Below the pieces are notes generated by a model that worked only from the letters and a program-made list of their open reading frames with translations, was not told the origin of the DNA and did no database searches. Source: an uncultured Nioella sp. (GTDB lineage Bacteria; Pseudomonadota; Alphaproteobacteria; Rhodobacterales; Rhodobacteraceae). From it: 64,000 nt of DNA. This document shows, one piece after another, positions 49,339 through 58,614 of this stretch; the first letter of the stretch is position 1, and each line of letters opens with the position of its first letter. The DNA lies in the NCBI GenBank assembly GCA_947495575.1, contig CANLZL010000001.1, forward strand, positions 372,001 through 436,000, written 5' to 3'. The translations under genes and the position numbers were made by a program.

Positions 49339-50295
49339 ATGACTAATGCGGCCCGTCTCTTTCGGGAAAACAACATCATCTTCGTGACGCTGGCTTGTTG
49401 CCTCGTCTTCTTTCTAATCTCGCCCCGCTTTGCGAGCCTCGACAATATGTCGGCCATCTCGCGGCAGATCGTTCCCATTGGGTTGATCGCGCTTGGGCAG
49501 TTCTTTGTCGTCGTGTCAGGAAATATCGACTTGTCGATGGGTATGGCCTCGGTCTTTTTCTCCATCGTATTGGGTGTTTTCTTTGGGATGACCGGTGGCG
49601 TGGCCTGGGGCATCGTTGCTGTTATCGCAGGCTCGGTTGCGATGGGTGTCTTTAACGGCACGCTTGTGGCCAAGCTCAAGCTTCCGGCCTTCATCGTCAC
49701 GCTTTCGACGCTCTTTATGGCGACCGGACTGTCGGGCCTTATCATCCCGCGCGGACAGCAGATTTTCCTGATCGGGCCCTTCTTCCGCTATATCGGGGCA
49801 GAGAAGTACTTTGGCATCTATGCCTCGTTCCTCTTCCTCGCGGCGCTCTTTATCCTGGCTTATGTGGTCTACAACCACACCCGGATCGGCTCTTACATCA
49901 TTGCGATCGGCAATAACGAAGAGAATGCAAAATTGTCCGGCATCAACGTTAATGCGGTGAAAATCGGCATATTTGCCTTTTCCGGCCTGTGTTCCGGTCT
50001 TGCCGGGATCATCCTGTCGGCGCGCATGGGCTTTGTTCAGCCCGGCCTCGACGGCAACGGCCTGCTGATGGACGGCATCGCCGCAATCATCATCGGGGGC
50101 ACCCTTATCCTTGGCGGCCGGGGCACAATCGGCGGCGCCTTCTGGGGCCTAATCTTTATCGGCGTGATCAACAACAGCCTTAACCTGCTGAATGTGGAAG
50201 ACGTTTGGCACCTTGTTTTCAAAGGTGTCGTGATCATCGCCGCGTTGGCCATGAACTGGGTTCTCTGGGAATCCCGTCAGGTCCAAACGCACTAA
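49339..50295 (+). CDS. Sugar ABC transporter permease (RbsC/CUT2 type)
   Basis: IDLSMGMASVFFSIVLGVFFG; KLSGINVNAVKIGIFAFSGLCSGLAGIIL; IGGTLILGGRGTIGGAFWGLIFIGVINNSLNLL; GGGAGG RBS. Confidence 0.92.
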   Translation: MTNAARLFRENNIIFVTLACCLVFFLISPRFASLDNMSAISRQIVPIGLIALGQFFVVVSGNIDLSMGMASVFFSIVLGVFFGMTGGVAWGIVAVIAGSVAMGVFNGTLVAKLKLPAFIVTLSTLFMATGLSGLIIPRGQQIFLIGPFFRYIGAEKYFGIYASFLFLAALFILAYVVYNHTRIGSYIIAIGNNEENAKLSGINVNAVKIGIFAFSGLCSGLAGIILSARMGFVQPGLDGNGLLMDGIAAIIIGGTLILGGRGTIGGAFWGLIFIGVINNSLNLLNVEDVWHLVFKGVVIIAALAMNWVLWESRQVQTH

Positions 50296-50296
50296 C

Positions 50297-50316
50297 GACC
50301 GGGGTTGGCCCCGGTC
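50297..50316 (+). other. Intercistronic hairpin GACCGGGG-TTGG-CCCCGGTC
   Basis: Perfect 8-bp stem one nt after the permease stop codon. Confidence 0.7.
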
Positions 50317-50378
50317 ATCCCGGGGCCCGTCTCACACGCGCAATCTAACGAAGTTCAGACAATATAGGGAGGAACCAA

Positions 50379-51407
50379 ATGTCTGTAAAAACCCTCGCAA
50401 TGAAGACTGTGGCCGCAACGGCTCTGCTTGCAACAGGTGCAATGGCTGACGCGCATGATCCGCTTGAGATCGTGTTCATCAATGACGGTCACGTCGCGCC
50501 ATATCACGTTGCATGGCTGACCGGCCTCGAAGATGCGATTGCAGCCTATGACGAAGCCTTTGGCGGCGTATCCGGCCATTGGTTGTCGGCAGAAGGCAGC
50601 CTTGAGCGCATGATCCAGCAGGTTGAAACCACCATCAACGAAGGCCCTGACGTGATGTTCGTGAACGCGATCAACACCGAAGCGTTTGAGCCGCTGATCG
50701 CTCAGGCGCAAGAAGCAGGTATCGTTTGGGTTGCTGTTCACAGCCCGATGGAATCGGCTGACTACTCCTTCACCCTGGGTGACGTCACCAACGGCACAAA
50801 CCAGGGTCTGGCAATGTGTGCCCTTCTGCCCGCCGGGTCGACTGTTGGCATCATGCTTGGTCAGGCAGGTAACCCCTCGGGCGAGGCGCGCCACGAAGGT
50901 ATCCTGAACGGCCTGTCCACCTGTGAAGGTGACATCGAAGTTGTTGCCGAACAGCCCGCCGATTGGGACACCGTTCGTGCGCAGTCCATCGCCGAAAACT
51001 GGTTGACCCAGTTCCCGGATCTGACAGCGATCTCTGGTGTAACCGACGCCTATCTCTACCCTTCCATCGCTATCGCACAGTCCGCTGGTCGTGATATCGC
51101 GTTCTTCGGGTATGACGGCGACGTGCCAATCATGAGCCAGATGAACGGTGGTCCCGTGATGGCGGATATCCTGCTGTCGGGGACACGCGAAGGCTGGAAC
51201 TTCGTTCAGATGGCATATCGCATCCACCGTGGTGACGAGCTGGAGCATCTCTATGACTTCTTCACCCCGCTGGTGATGACCGAAGAGAACCACCAGCGCG
51301 CTTTGGCCAACGGTTTCCCTGCAGATGTTCAGGTTTACTACACTGACGCAGCGCTTGAAGTAGCCGAGTTCGGCTATCTCGAGTTTGGTCCAGACTCGGT
51401 TCAGTAA
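50379..51407 (+). CDS. Sugar ABC transporter substrate-binding protein
   Basis: Signal peptide AATALLATGAMADAHDPLEIVFINDGHVAPYHVAWLTGLEDAIAAY; RbsB-like features. Confidence 0.9.
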   Translation: MSVKTLAMKTVAATALLATGAMADAHDPLEIVFINDGHVAPYHVAWLTGLEDAIAAYDEAFGGVSGHWLSAEGSLERMIQQVETTINEGPDVMFVNAINTEAFEPLIAQAQEAGIVWVAVHSPMESADYSFTLGDVTNGTNQGLAMCALLPAGSTVGIMLGQAGNPSGEARHEGILNGLSTCEGDIEVVAEQPADWDTVRAQSIAENWLTQFPDLTAISGVTDAYLYPSIAIAQSAGRDIAFFGYDGDVPIMSQMNGGPVMADILLSGTREGWNFVQMAYRIHRGDELEHLYDFFTPLVMTEENHQRALANGFPADVQVYYTDAALEVAEFGYLEFGPDSVQ

Positions 51408-51418
51408 TCTGACCGGTC

Positions 51419-51459
51419 GGTCGGGGCAGCACCCTCTCATCTCCTCCGCTGCCCCGACC
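51419..51459 (+). other. SBP-permease intercistronic hairpin GGTCGGGGCAGC/GCTGCCCCGACC
   Basis: Perfect 12-bp stem (51419-51430 / 51448-51459) followed by CTCCCTTTTT. Confidence 0.8.
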
Positions 51460-51536
51460 TCCCTTTTTGAACTCGTGTTTGGCGTCCGGGAAGACATTGG
51501 CCAAAGGCGGTTTCGACAGACGCGCAAGGTAAAGAC

Positions 51537-52514
51537 ATGACTGCTGCAACGCTCAATACCGAAGGCCAAAGCCCAAAAAAGATCCAGTTGAACACGCGCT
51601 ATATGTTCCTGATCGGGCTTATTGTGGTGGCCTCTGTTGGTTTCTCAATTGCCAACCCCAACTTTTTCTCGATCGCCAATATTGGTATTTTGCTGCGATC
51701 GATTTCTGTTCTGTTCCTTCTTTCGATGGGCATGACATTTATCATGCTGACAGGGGGCATTGACCTTTCTGTTGGCTCGAACGTGGCATTCGCAGGCGGG
51801 GTTGGCGTTGTTGTCCTGACCTCCACCGGGATCCCTGTGCTTGGGTTTGCGGCCGCGCTGATCGCAGCCATGGCCATAGGCTTCATCAACGGATTCTTTA
51901 TCGGCAAGCTCAAGCTGTCGGCCTTTATGGTGACCCTTGCCACGATGGCATTGGCCCGTGGTCTTGCGCTGGTCATTTATGATGCGGATTCGATCAATGT
52001 CACCAACACCACTTTCTTGTGGTTGGGCGGTACGTCGATCGGCAATTTCCCCATCGTGATCCCCTTTGTGGCACTTGTTTTCGCAGCGCTTTGCGTGGTG
52101 CTTTACAAAACCGCCTATGGGCGTGACGTCTATGCCGTCGGCTCCAACATCAATACCGCCTTCCTTATGGGGCGGCAGGCAGATCGCACTGTGGTTTCAG
52201 TTTACGTGCTGACCGGTCTTTTGGTTGGTATCGCGGCCATCATCACAGTTGGGCGGGTCTCTTCTGGTCAGCCTTGGGCAGGACTCTACTTGGAATTTGA
52301 CGCCATTACCGCGGTGATCCTAGGCGGTACCAGCCTCTTTGGCGGACGCGGCAAGCTATTTGGCACAATTCTCGGCGTGCTGCTTTACGGCATCATCATC
52401 AACGGGCTGATCCTGACTGGTACCAACCCATATCTGCAAAGCCTGATCAAAGGCCTCATCCTGCTTGGTGTGGTTCTGATTGATACGATCAGCCAGCGCC
52501 GCAGCGCACAGTGA
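51537..52514 (+). CDS. Sugar ABC transporter permease (second permease)
   Basis: MLTGGIDLSVGSNVAFAGGVGVVVL; GGTSLFGGRGKLFGTILGVLLYGIIINGLIL. Confidence 0.92.
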   Translation: MTAATLNTEGQSPKKIQLNTRYMFLIGLIVVASVGFSIANPNFFSIANIGILLRSISVLFLLSMGMTFIMLTGGIDLSVGSNVAFAGGVGVVVLTSTGIPVLGFAAALIAAMAIGFINGFFIGKLKLSAFMVTLATMALARGLALVIYDADSINVTNTTFLWLGGTSIGNFPIVIPFVALVFAALCVVLYKTAYGRDVYAVGSNINTAFLMGRQADRTVVSVYVLTGLLVGIAAIITVGRVSSGQPWAGLYLEFDAITAVILGGTSLFGGRGKLFGTILGVLLYGIIINGLILTGTNPYLQSLIKGLILLGVVLIDTISQRRSAQ

Positions 52515-52531
52515 TCCAGGAGGGATAGAAA

Positions 52532-54040
52532 ATGAAAAACGAAAACCTTCTGGAAATGAAGTCGATCTCGAAAAGCTTTTTCGAGACCAAGGCCCTCAAC
52601 AATGTTGATTTTGCCTGCCACGCGGGTGAGGTTCACGCGCTTGTTGGCCTGAACGGTGCTGGCAAATCCACGCTGACAAAAGTGTTGGGCGGCGTCATCC
52701 AGCGAGATGAGGGCGAGATCCTGTTAAATGGGTCGCCTGTGGCCATCTCTCGGCCGTCAGACGCCAACGATATCGGCATTGCCACGATCCACCAGGAATA
52801 TTCGACCATCAACGAACTGACCGTCGCGGCCAATATCTTTCTTGGGCGTGAGCTGACTATTGGCAAAACACCCTTTCTCGACAAGCGTCGCATGGCGGCG
52901 GAAGTGCGCGAATTGCTGAAACGGTTCGGGCTTGAGATTGATCCGCGGGAAACAGTGGGCAATCTCAATTCCGGCGAAAAGCAGATTGTGGAAATTCTGC
53001 GCGCATTGGCAACCAAAAGCTGGCTCATCGTTATGGATGAACCAACTTCTGCTCTGTCCGAAGAGGATAAGCAAAAGCTGTTTGAGTTCATCCGACGGAT
53101 GCAGGATGAGGGTATCTCGATCATCTATATTTCGCACCACATGCCCGAGATCTTCGGGATTGCGGATCGCGTTACAGTGATGCGGGACGGCAAGATAGTT
53201 CTGTCAGAAAAAACGGGTGAAACCAGCGAAGATGCCGTGATCCGCGAGATGACCGGCGAGGACCTTGACGATTTCATCAAGCCCGAAAAAACGGTCTCTT
53301 CCGACAAGGTGCTGGAGGTGAAGGACTTGAATAAGCCTGGCCAGTTCCGGGACATCAATTTCACTGTCGCACGGGGCGAAATCGTGGTGATGACGGGCCT
53401 GCGGGGTTGCGGCGCACCAGAGATTGCGAAGTCGATCTTTGGCCTTGAGAAAGACTATGCAGGTGAAATTACCTACCGCGGTCAGAAGCTTGCCAAAGGG
53501 CAGGGGCCCGCATGGTCCGTGCGCCATGGAATGGGGTTTGTATCGGAAAACCGCGATAAAAACGGCATCCTTGCACCGCTTTCCGTGGCGGATAATATTT
53601 CCCTGCCATTCCTTTATAAGAATACCAAACTTGGTGTGATTGACGGGGGCGCAGTCAACGGAATTGTCGACAAGGCCATTCGCGACACAGGCACAAAAAC
53701 CCATTCCTCTGCGACCGAAATCCGGTTTCTGTCGGGCGGCAACAAACAGAAAGTCTGTTTCAGCCGTTGGCTGGATGAAAACCTTGAACTTTTGATCCTT
53801 TTGGAGCCCACCCGTGGCATTGACGTGCATGCGAAGGCCGATATCTACCGGATCATTGAGGATCTGGCGGTGCGCGGGGTTGGTATTCTGGTTCTGTCCT
53901 ATGAGGTCGATGAAGTACTGCTTTTGGCCGACCGGGTACTGACGCTCTACCAGGGCGACGTCGTTTCGGAATATGGCCAGTCGAATATGGAAAAGGAAAT
54001 GCTGCTGGCCGACATGGCTGGCGTCCAGAAATCTGCATGA
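52532..54040 (+). CDS. Sugar ABC transporter ATP-binding protein (RbsA/MglA type, two nucleotide-binding domains)
   Basis: GLNGAGKSTLTKVLGG, LNSGEKQIVEILRAL, second-domain LSGGNKQKVCFSRWLDENLELLILLEPTRGIDV. Confidence 0.94.
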   Translation: MKNENLLEMKSISKSFFETKALNNVDFACHAGEVHALVGLNGAGKSTLTKVLGGVIQRDEGEILLNGSPVAISRPSDANDIGIATIHQEYSTINELTVAANIFLGRELTIGKTPFLDKRRMAAEVRELLKRFGLEIDPRETVGNLNSGEKQIVEILRALATKSWLIVMDEPTSALSEEDKQKLFEFIRRMQDEGISIIYISHHMPEIFGIADRVTVMRDGKIVLSEKTGETSEDAVIREMTGEDLDDFIKPEKTVSSDKVLEVKDLNKPGQFRDINFTVARGEIVVMTGLRGCGAPEIAKSIFGLEKDYAGEITYRGQKLAKGQGPAWSVRHGMGFVSENRDKNGILAPLSVADNISLPFLYKNTKLGVIDGGAVNGIVDKAIRDTGTKTHSSATEIRFLSGGNKQKVCFSRWLDENLELLILLEPTRGIDVHAKADIYRIIEDLAVRGVGILVLSYEVDEVLLLADRVLTLYQGDVVSEYGQSNMEKEMLLADMAGVQKSA

Positions 54041-54056
54041 GCGTTCGCGCTCATGC
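54035..54056 (+). other. Hairpin GCATGAGCG-TTCG-CGCTCATGC overlapping the ATPase stop codon
   Basis: Perfect 9-bp stem, TTCG loop; TGA stop at 54038-54040 lies in the 5' arm. Confidence 0.75.
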
Positions 54057-54079
54057 CCCAAAAATCCAAAGAGAGTGAC

Positions 54080-55516
54080 ATGACCTTCTACAAAGCTTTC
54101 ATCGACAACGAATTTATCGAGTCCTCGAACGGTGAGCGGCTGCAGGTTGAAAACCCGGCAACGGGCGAGATTTGGGCAGAAGTGCCCGCCTGTACCCCGG
54201 CGGATGTAGATCGCGCCATCGAAAGCTCTCAGGTCGCGCAGAAGAAATGGCAGATGTTGCCAGCCTTTGAGCGTGCCAAACACATCTATGCGATTGCCGA
54301 AGGCGTGGAGGCCAACCGGGCCGAATTCGAAGAGCTGTTGGTTAAGGAACAGGGGAAAACCCTGGCCGAGGCGGCTGGTGAAGTCACGGATACCATCCGT
54401 TACATGACATACGCGGCTGAGGCTGCGCGGCGTATTCAGGGGGATATATTCCCCTCAGATAATCCGAATGAACAGCTCTTCATTTACAAAGTGCCATACG
54501 GTGTCACGCTAGGCCTTTGCGCCTACAACTACCCGCTGGCGCTGATTGGTCGAAAGGTCGGTCCGGCGCTGGTAACGGGCAATACCATGATCCTGAAGCC
54601 GCATGAAGCGACGCCGGTCACGGCCTCTGTTTTTTGTCGGGTCGTACAAGAGGCAGGCGTACCAGAAGGTGTGATCAACATGGTCTCGGGGACGGGTGCC
54701 GAAGTGGGCGCACCGCTGGTCGAAAGCCCGGTTGTCCGCCTGATTACTCTGACGGGGTCTATTCGCGCCGGTCAGGCCATCATGGCGGCCTCTGCCAAGA
54801 ATGTAACTGCGCTGTCTTTGGAGCTGGGCGGTAAGGCCCCGTTTATTGTTCTGAAGGACGCCGATATCGACAAGGCCGTTGAGGCAGCCGTCATCGCCCG
54901 CTACGCCAATGCTGGTCAGGTTTGCATTTGCAATGAGACCGTGATTGTCGAAGAGGCCGTAGCCGACGAGTTCACCGACAAGCTGCTTGCGCGGGTTGCT
55001 GAAGTCAAACCGGGCGATCCGATGGTCAATGGTGGTATGGGTCCAGTCACGACTGCTGATGCGCTGTCGCGGATCGAGAAGATCGTGGCAGACTCCATTG
55101 CAGATGGCGCCGAACTGGCTATGGGCGGCGGTCGTCCCCAAGGCGCGGCGTTTGAGGGCGGCAACTGGATGGAACCTACGGTTTTGCTCAATGCCACACC
55201 GGACACTACCGCCGTTAGAGAAGAAATCTTTGGCCCAGTGCTGCCGGTCATGCGTGTGAGCGATTACGAAGAGGCGCTTGCCATCACCAATGCGCGTCCC
55301 GATGGGCTGTCGGCCTATCTTTGGACGCAAAACCCCTCGGTCTACATGGATGCAATTCACCGGATGGAAACGGGCACGATCTTCCTCAATTCCGGCATCA
55401 CCGGACTGATCCAGGGCTACCATAATGGCCACAAACTTTCCGGTCTCGGGGGTGAAGACGGCATTTATGGCATCGAAGGCTATCTGCAAAAGCGGACCGT
55501 CTACATGAAATACTGA
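54080..55516 (+). CDS. Aldehyde dehydrogenase, AldA (lactaldehyde dehydrogenase)-like
   Basis: [54 protein letters not shown]-type motif [17 protein letters not shown]. Confidence 0.88.
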   Translation: MTFYKAFIDNEFIESSNGERLQVENPATGEIWAEVPACTPADVDRAIESSQVAQKKWQMLPAFERAKHIYAIAEGVEANRAEFEELLVKEQGKTLAEAAGEVTDTIRYMTYAAEAARRIQGDIFPSDNPNEQLFIYKVPYGVTLGLCAYNYPLALIGRKVGPALVTGNTMILKPHEATPVTASVFCRVVQEAGVPEGVINMVSGTGAEVGAPLVESPVVRLITLTGSIRAGQAIMAASAKNVTALSLELGGKAPFIVLKDADIDKAVEAAVIARYANAGQVCICNETVIVEEAVADEFTDKLLARVAEVKPGDPMVNGGMGPVTTADALSRIEKIVADSIADGAELAMGGGRPQGAAFEGGNWMEPTVLLNATPDTTAVREEIFGPVLPVMRVSDYEEALAITNARPDGLSAYLWTQNPSVYMDAIHRMETGTIFLNSGITGLIQGYHNGHKLSGLGGEDGIYGIEGYLQKRTVYMKY

Positions 55517-55517
55517 G

Positions 55518-55551
55518 GCCAGAGCCCCGTTCGCGCCGGGGCTTGGCTTTT
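55518..55551 (+). terminator. Terminator-like hairpin after ALDH
   Basis: GCC(A)(G)AGCCCCG-TTCGCGC-CGGGGCTTGGC followed by TTTT; CGTTCGCGC at 55528-55536. Confidence 0.6.
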
Positions 55552-55623
55552 CACCAAAACTTCACCGCCCCGCAATCGGAGCGGCAGGGAACCTATTGGC
55601 GAGTGGAGGCGCCGGGGGAAGAC

Positions 55624-57246
55624 ATGGAAACATTCGATCATATCGTAATTGGAGGCGGCTCTGCGGGCAGTGTCGCAACCTCGCGTCTTGTGGAAGGCGG
55701 CAACAAAGTTTTGCTGCTGGAAGCGGGCCATCACCACCGCCATCCGCTCTTGGATATGCCTCCAGGCGTGTTCAAGCTGCTGAAAAACGGCTCAAAGTTC
55801 TTCAAAACGCATCAATCGGTGCCGCAGGAACATCTTGATGGCCGCCGGGCCGAGATCCCGCAGGGCAATGTCCTTGGCGGCGGTTCGACCGTGAATGGGC
55901 AGGCCTATGTGCGTGGCCGGCCGGATGACTACAATGAATGGCAGGAGATCCTGCGCGGCAATAACGACACCATCCCATGGGATTGGGAGGCGGTGTTGCC
56001 GCATTTCAAACGGCTGGAATGCAACCAGAAATTCAACAATGAGCTGCACGGAACAGATGGAAAGCTAATCGTCTCTGACCCCGGTTACGTCGATGATATG
56101 GCACGTTGGTTCGTGCAGGCTTTGCAGGCCCAGGGCGTTCCCTACAACCCGGATTTCAACGGGCATGAGCAAACTGGAGTTGGCTATTTTCAGTTCACTT
56201 ACAACAAAGGGCAACGGGTTTCGGCGGCTTATGCCTTCCTTGATCCGCTGAAAAACAATCCCAAGCTAACCATTCGTTTGCAATCGCCGGTCCAGAAAAT
56301 CCTGATCGACAAGGGCCGCGCTTATGGCGTGATCTACAAGGACAAATCGGGCGCGTTGCATGAGGTGCGGACAGACGGTGAGATCATCCTGTCACCAGGT
56401 GCGTTCATCACGCCCAAAGTGCTGATGCATTCGGGTCTGGGTCCGGCCGATCACCTGAGAGAGCACGGCATCGATGTGGTCGAAGATATCGCAGGCGTCG
56501 GTCAAAACCTGAACGATCACCCAGATGTCTCGGTTGTGGCGCGCTGTAACGGCCCCTATGGTTATTACGGGCAGGATCGCGGGCTGAAGATGCTTAAGAA
56601 CGGCATTGAGTTCAAACTCTTTGGTCGTGGCAGGATCACCTCAACTGGGCTGGAGGCCGCGGTGTTCGTGAACCCTACCAATCCAGACGAACCCGCCACA
56701 CATGAGGCTTATTGCATCCCGATCATCTATCTTGATGACGAAAAGCTGGCCCAGGTCGGCGGCGACGGCTACGGCGTATCGATCCAGATCGTGCTTCTGA
56801 AGCCGCATTCGCGTGGGGAAGTTCGCCTTGCTTCTGGCAATCCCGATGACATGCCGCTGGTTTCGCCAAACTTCCTCAAAGATGAACGCGACATGGAAGA
56901 GATGGTCAAGGGCCTGCGCTACTTCCGGGACACGATGGAAACACGGCCCATGGCCGATAAGATTGAAAAGATCCTCGCACCAGACCCGATGGATTTCTCG
57001 GACGAAGCGCTGCGCGCGCATTGCCGTAAGATGGTGAAAACCAACTTCCACCCGGTTGGCACGGCCAAGATGGGCGCCGATAGCGACAATATGGCGGTGC
57101 TGGATTCCCGGATGCGGGTACGCGGTGTCGAAGGGTTGCGTGTCTGCGATATGTCCGCAGTGCCTGAGATCCCCGCAGGCAACACCAACGCGCCTGCAAT
57201 GATGCTGGGCGACCGGTGTGCCGATCTGGTGACGGGCAACCTCTGA
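55624..57246 (+). CDS. GMC-family FAD oxidoreductase (choline dehydrogenase-like)
   Basis: METFDHIVIGGGSAGSVATSRLVEGGNKVLLLEAGH; PQGNVLGGGSTVNGQAYVRG; NFHPVGTAKMG. Confidence 0.9.
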   Translation: METFDHIVIGGGSAGSVATSRLVEGGNKVLLLEAGHHHRHPLLDMPPGVFKLLKNGSKFFKTHQSVPQEHLDGRRAEIPQGNVLGGGSTVNGQAYVRGRPDDYNEWQEILRGNNDTIPWDWEAVLPHFKRLECNQKFNNELHGTDGKLIVSDPGYVDDMARWFVQALQAQGVPYNPDFNGHEQTGVGYFQFTYNKGQRVSAAYAFLDPLKNNPKLTIRLQSPVQKILIDKGRAYGVIYKDKSGALHEVRTDGEIILSPGAFITPKVLMHSGLGPADHLREHGIDVVEDIAGVGQNLNDHPDVSVVARCNGPYGYYGQDRGLKMLKNGIEFKLFGRGRITSTGLEAAVFVNPTNPDEPATHEAYCIPIIYLDDEKLAQVGGDGYGVSIQIVLLKPHSRGEVRLASGNPDDMPLVSPNFLKDERDMEEMVKGLRYFRDTMETRPMADKIEKILAPDPMDFSDEALRAHCRKMVKTNFHPVGTAKMGADSDNMAVLDSRMRVRGVEGLRVCDMSAVPEIPAGNTNAPAMMLGDRCADLVTGNL

Positions 57247-57260
57247 CTCATCTGCGAATC

Positions 57261-57297
57261 AAAAAAAGGGGGCGGGCCATTTGGCCCGCCCCCTTTG
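57261..57297. terminator. Bidirectional rho-independent terminator
   Basis: AAAAAAAGGGGGCGGGCCATTTGGCCCGCCCCCTTTGTTT between convergent GMC and CaiB genes. Confidence 0.88.
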
Positions 57298-57314
57298 TTT
57301 CGCTTGATCCATTG

Positions 57315-58469
57315 TCAGCTGCCCGCCAACTCTGCCCTGATCGCGTGACTATGCGCACCAAGCGCGGGCCCCGGACGGGTAGAGCCCATGCGCGCGCCGT
57401 TCAGGCGCATCGGAATTCGCGCCGTTTTCATTGTCCCGCCTTCATCGAGGGCAATCTCTTGCACCATGTCGATGATCTGACCCTGCTCACTGGCCAAAAG
57501 CGCCTCCCAATCCATCACTTCGGCGCACCAGATATCCGCGGGTTGCAGGATATCCAGCCAATATTGAGTGCTCTTGCCGATCAGACGTGCGCCAAGGGTG
57601 GCCTTCATTTCATCCCGGTTCAGCGTCACGTCATTTGCGCTTTGGTCGATTTCTTTTAGCGCCGGGCAACCGATCAGGTCGGCCAAACGATCCATTGGTG
57701 TCATTGCGATGGCCAGATACCCGTCTGCCGTCTCGTACACGCCATAGGGCGCAGGGGCATAAGCATTGGCGTTGCTTTGGGACGACCGGCGCGGCAATTG
57801 TCCTTTGTTCATATACATGGCCAGTTGTTCAAATTGCAGGTCCAGAAGCGTGTCCAGCAGGTTGGTTTCGATCAACGCACCTTTCCCTGAACGCGCACGC
57901 CCGACCAGCGCTGCCAGAATGCCTTGCGCTGCGGTCACACCGGTCGAGACATCGGCCAGCGCCAAACCGGTCGGCGTTGGTGCGTCGCCCTCGTTTCCAG
58001 ACAGCCACATGATGCCAGAGCGCGCCTGCGCCAGCAGGTCCTGACCGGGCAGGCCAACCCAGGGCCCTTCGGCCCCGTATCCTGAAATGGCCGCGTAAAC
58101 GAGGCCGGGGTTGCGCTTTTTCATCTCGTCATAGCCAAAGCCCAATCGCTCGGCGACGCCGGGCCGGTAATTCTGGATCAGCACATCTGCCTTGTCGATC
58201 AGTTTGAACAACACGGCGCGGTCGGTCTCATCCTTGAGGTTCAGTGCAATGCTTTCTTTGCCGCGGTTGATGATGTGGAACAAAAGCGAGTCAATTTCAT
58301 CATCTTCTTTGTAAAGCCCGCGCGACGGGTCGCCGCCATCGGGCCGCTCGACCTTTATGACGCGCGCGCCAAGGTCTTGCAGGCGGAGCGCTGCAAACGG
58401 TCCGGCAAGGAAAAGGCTCATATCAAGAACCAAAAGGCCCGCGAGGGGCAGGTCGGGTGAATCAGTCAT
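57315..58469 (-). CDS. CaiB/BaiF family CoA-transferase (class III)
   Basis: LAGLLVLDMSLFLAGPFAALRLQDLGARVIKVERPDGGDPSRG; KADVLIQNYRPGVAERLGFGYDEM. Confidence 0.92.
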   Translation of the reverse strand: MTDSPDLPLAGLLVLDMSLFLAGPFAALRLQDLGARVIKVERPDGGDPSRGLYKEDDEIDSLLFHIINRGKESIALNLKDETDRAVLFKLIDKADVLIQNYRPGVAERLGFGYDEMKKRNPGLVYAAISGYGAEGPWVGLPGQDLLAQARSGIMWLSGNEGDAPTPTGLALADVSTGVTAAQGILAALVGRARSGKGALIETNLLDTLLDLQFEQLAMYMNKGQLPRRSSQSNANAYAPAPYGVYETADGYLAIAMTPMDRLADLIGCPALKEIDQSANDVTLNRDEMKATLGARLIGKSTQYWLDILQPADIWCAEVMDWEALLASEQGQIIDMVQEIALDEGGTMKTARIPMRLNGARMGSTRPGPALGAHSHAIRAELAGS

Positions 58470-58485
58470 CAGGCACCTAGGGTTG

Positions 58486-58509
58486 TCGGAATTTTCTGGA
58501 TTATTCCGA
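58486..58509. promoter_or_regulatory. Inverted repeat TCGGAAT-N10-ATTCCGA in CaiB/hydratase divergent region (candidate operator)
   Basis: Perfect 7-bp arms in the divergent intergenic region; IclR gene adjacent to the hydratase. Confidence 0.55.
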
Positions 58510-58614
58510 ATATAAAAGCTATTTGCAAATATAAAATACACAAACACAGCCTGCGCCACACAATCTAATAAAAGAATGGGTGCGGGCAGCCGGATGATAG
58601 AAAGGGATAATGCC

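Noticed and set aside
50355-51569. 404-aa minus-strand ORF opposite the sugar SBP
   Set aside because: Antisense artefact of codon bias
54509-55489. 326-aa minus-strand ORF opposite the ALDH
   Set aside because: Shadow ORF without recognisable domain
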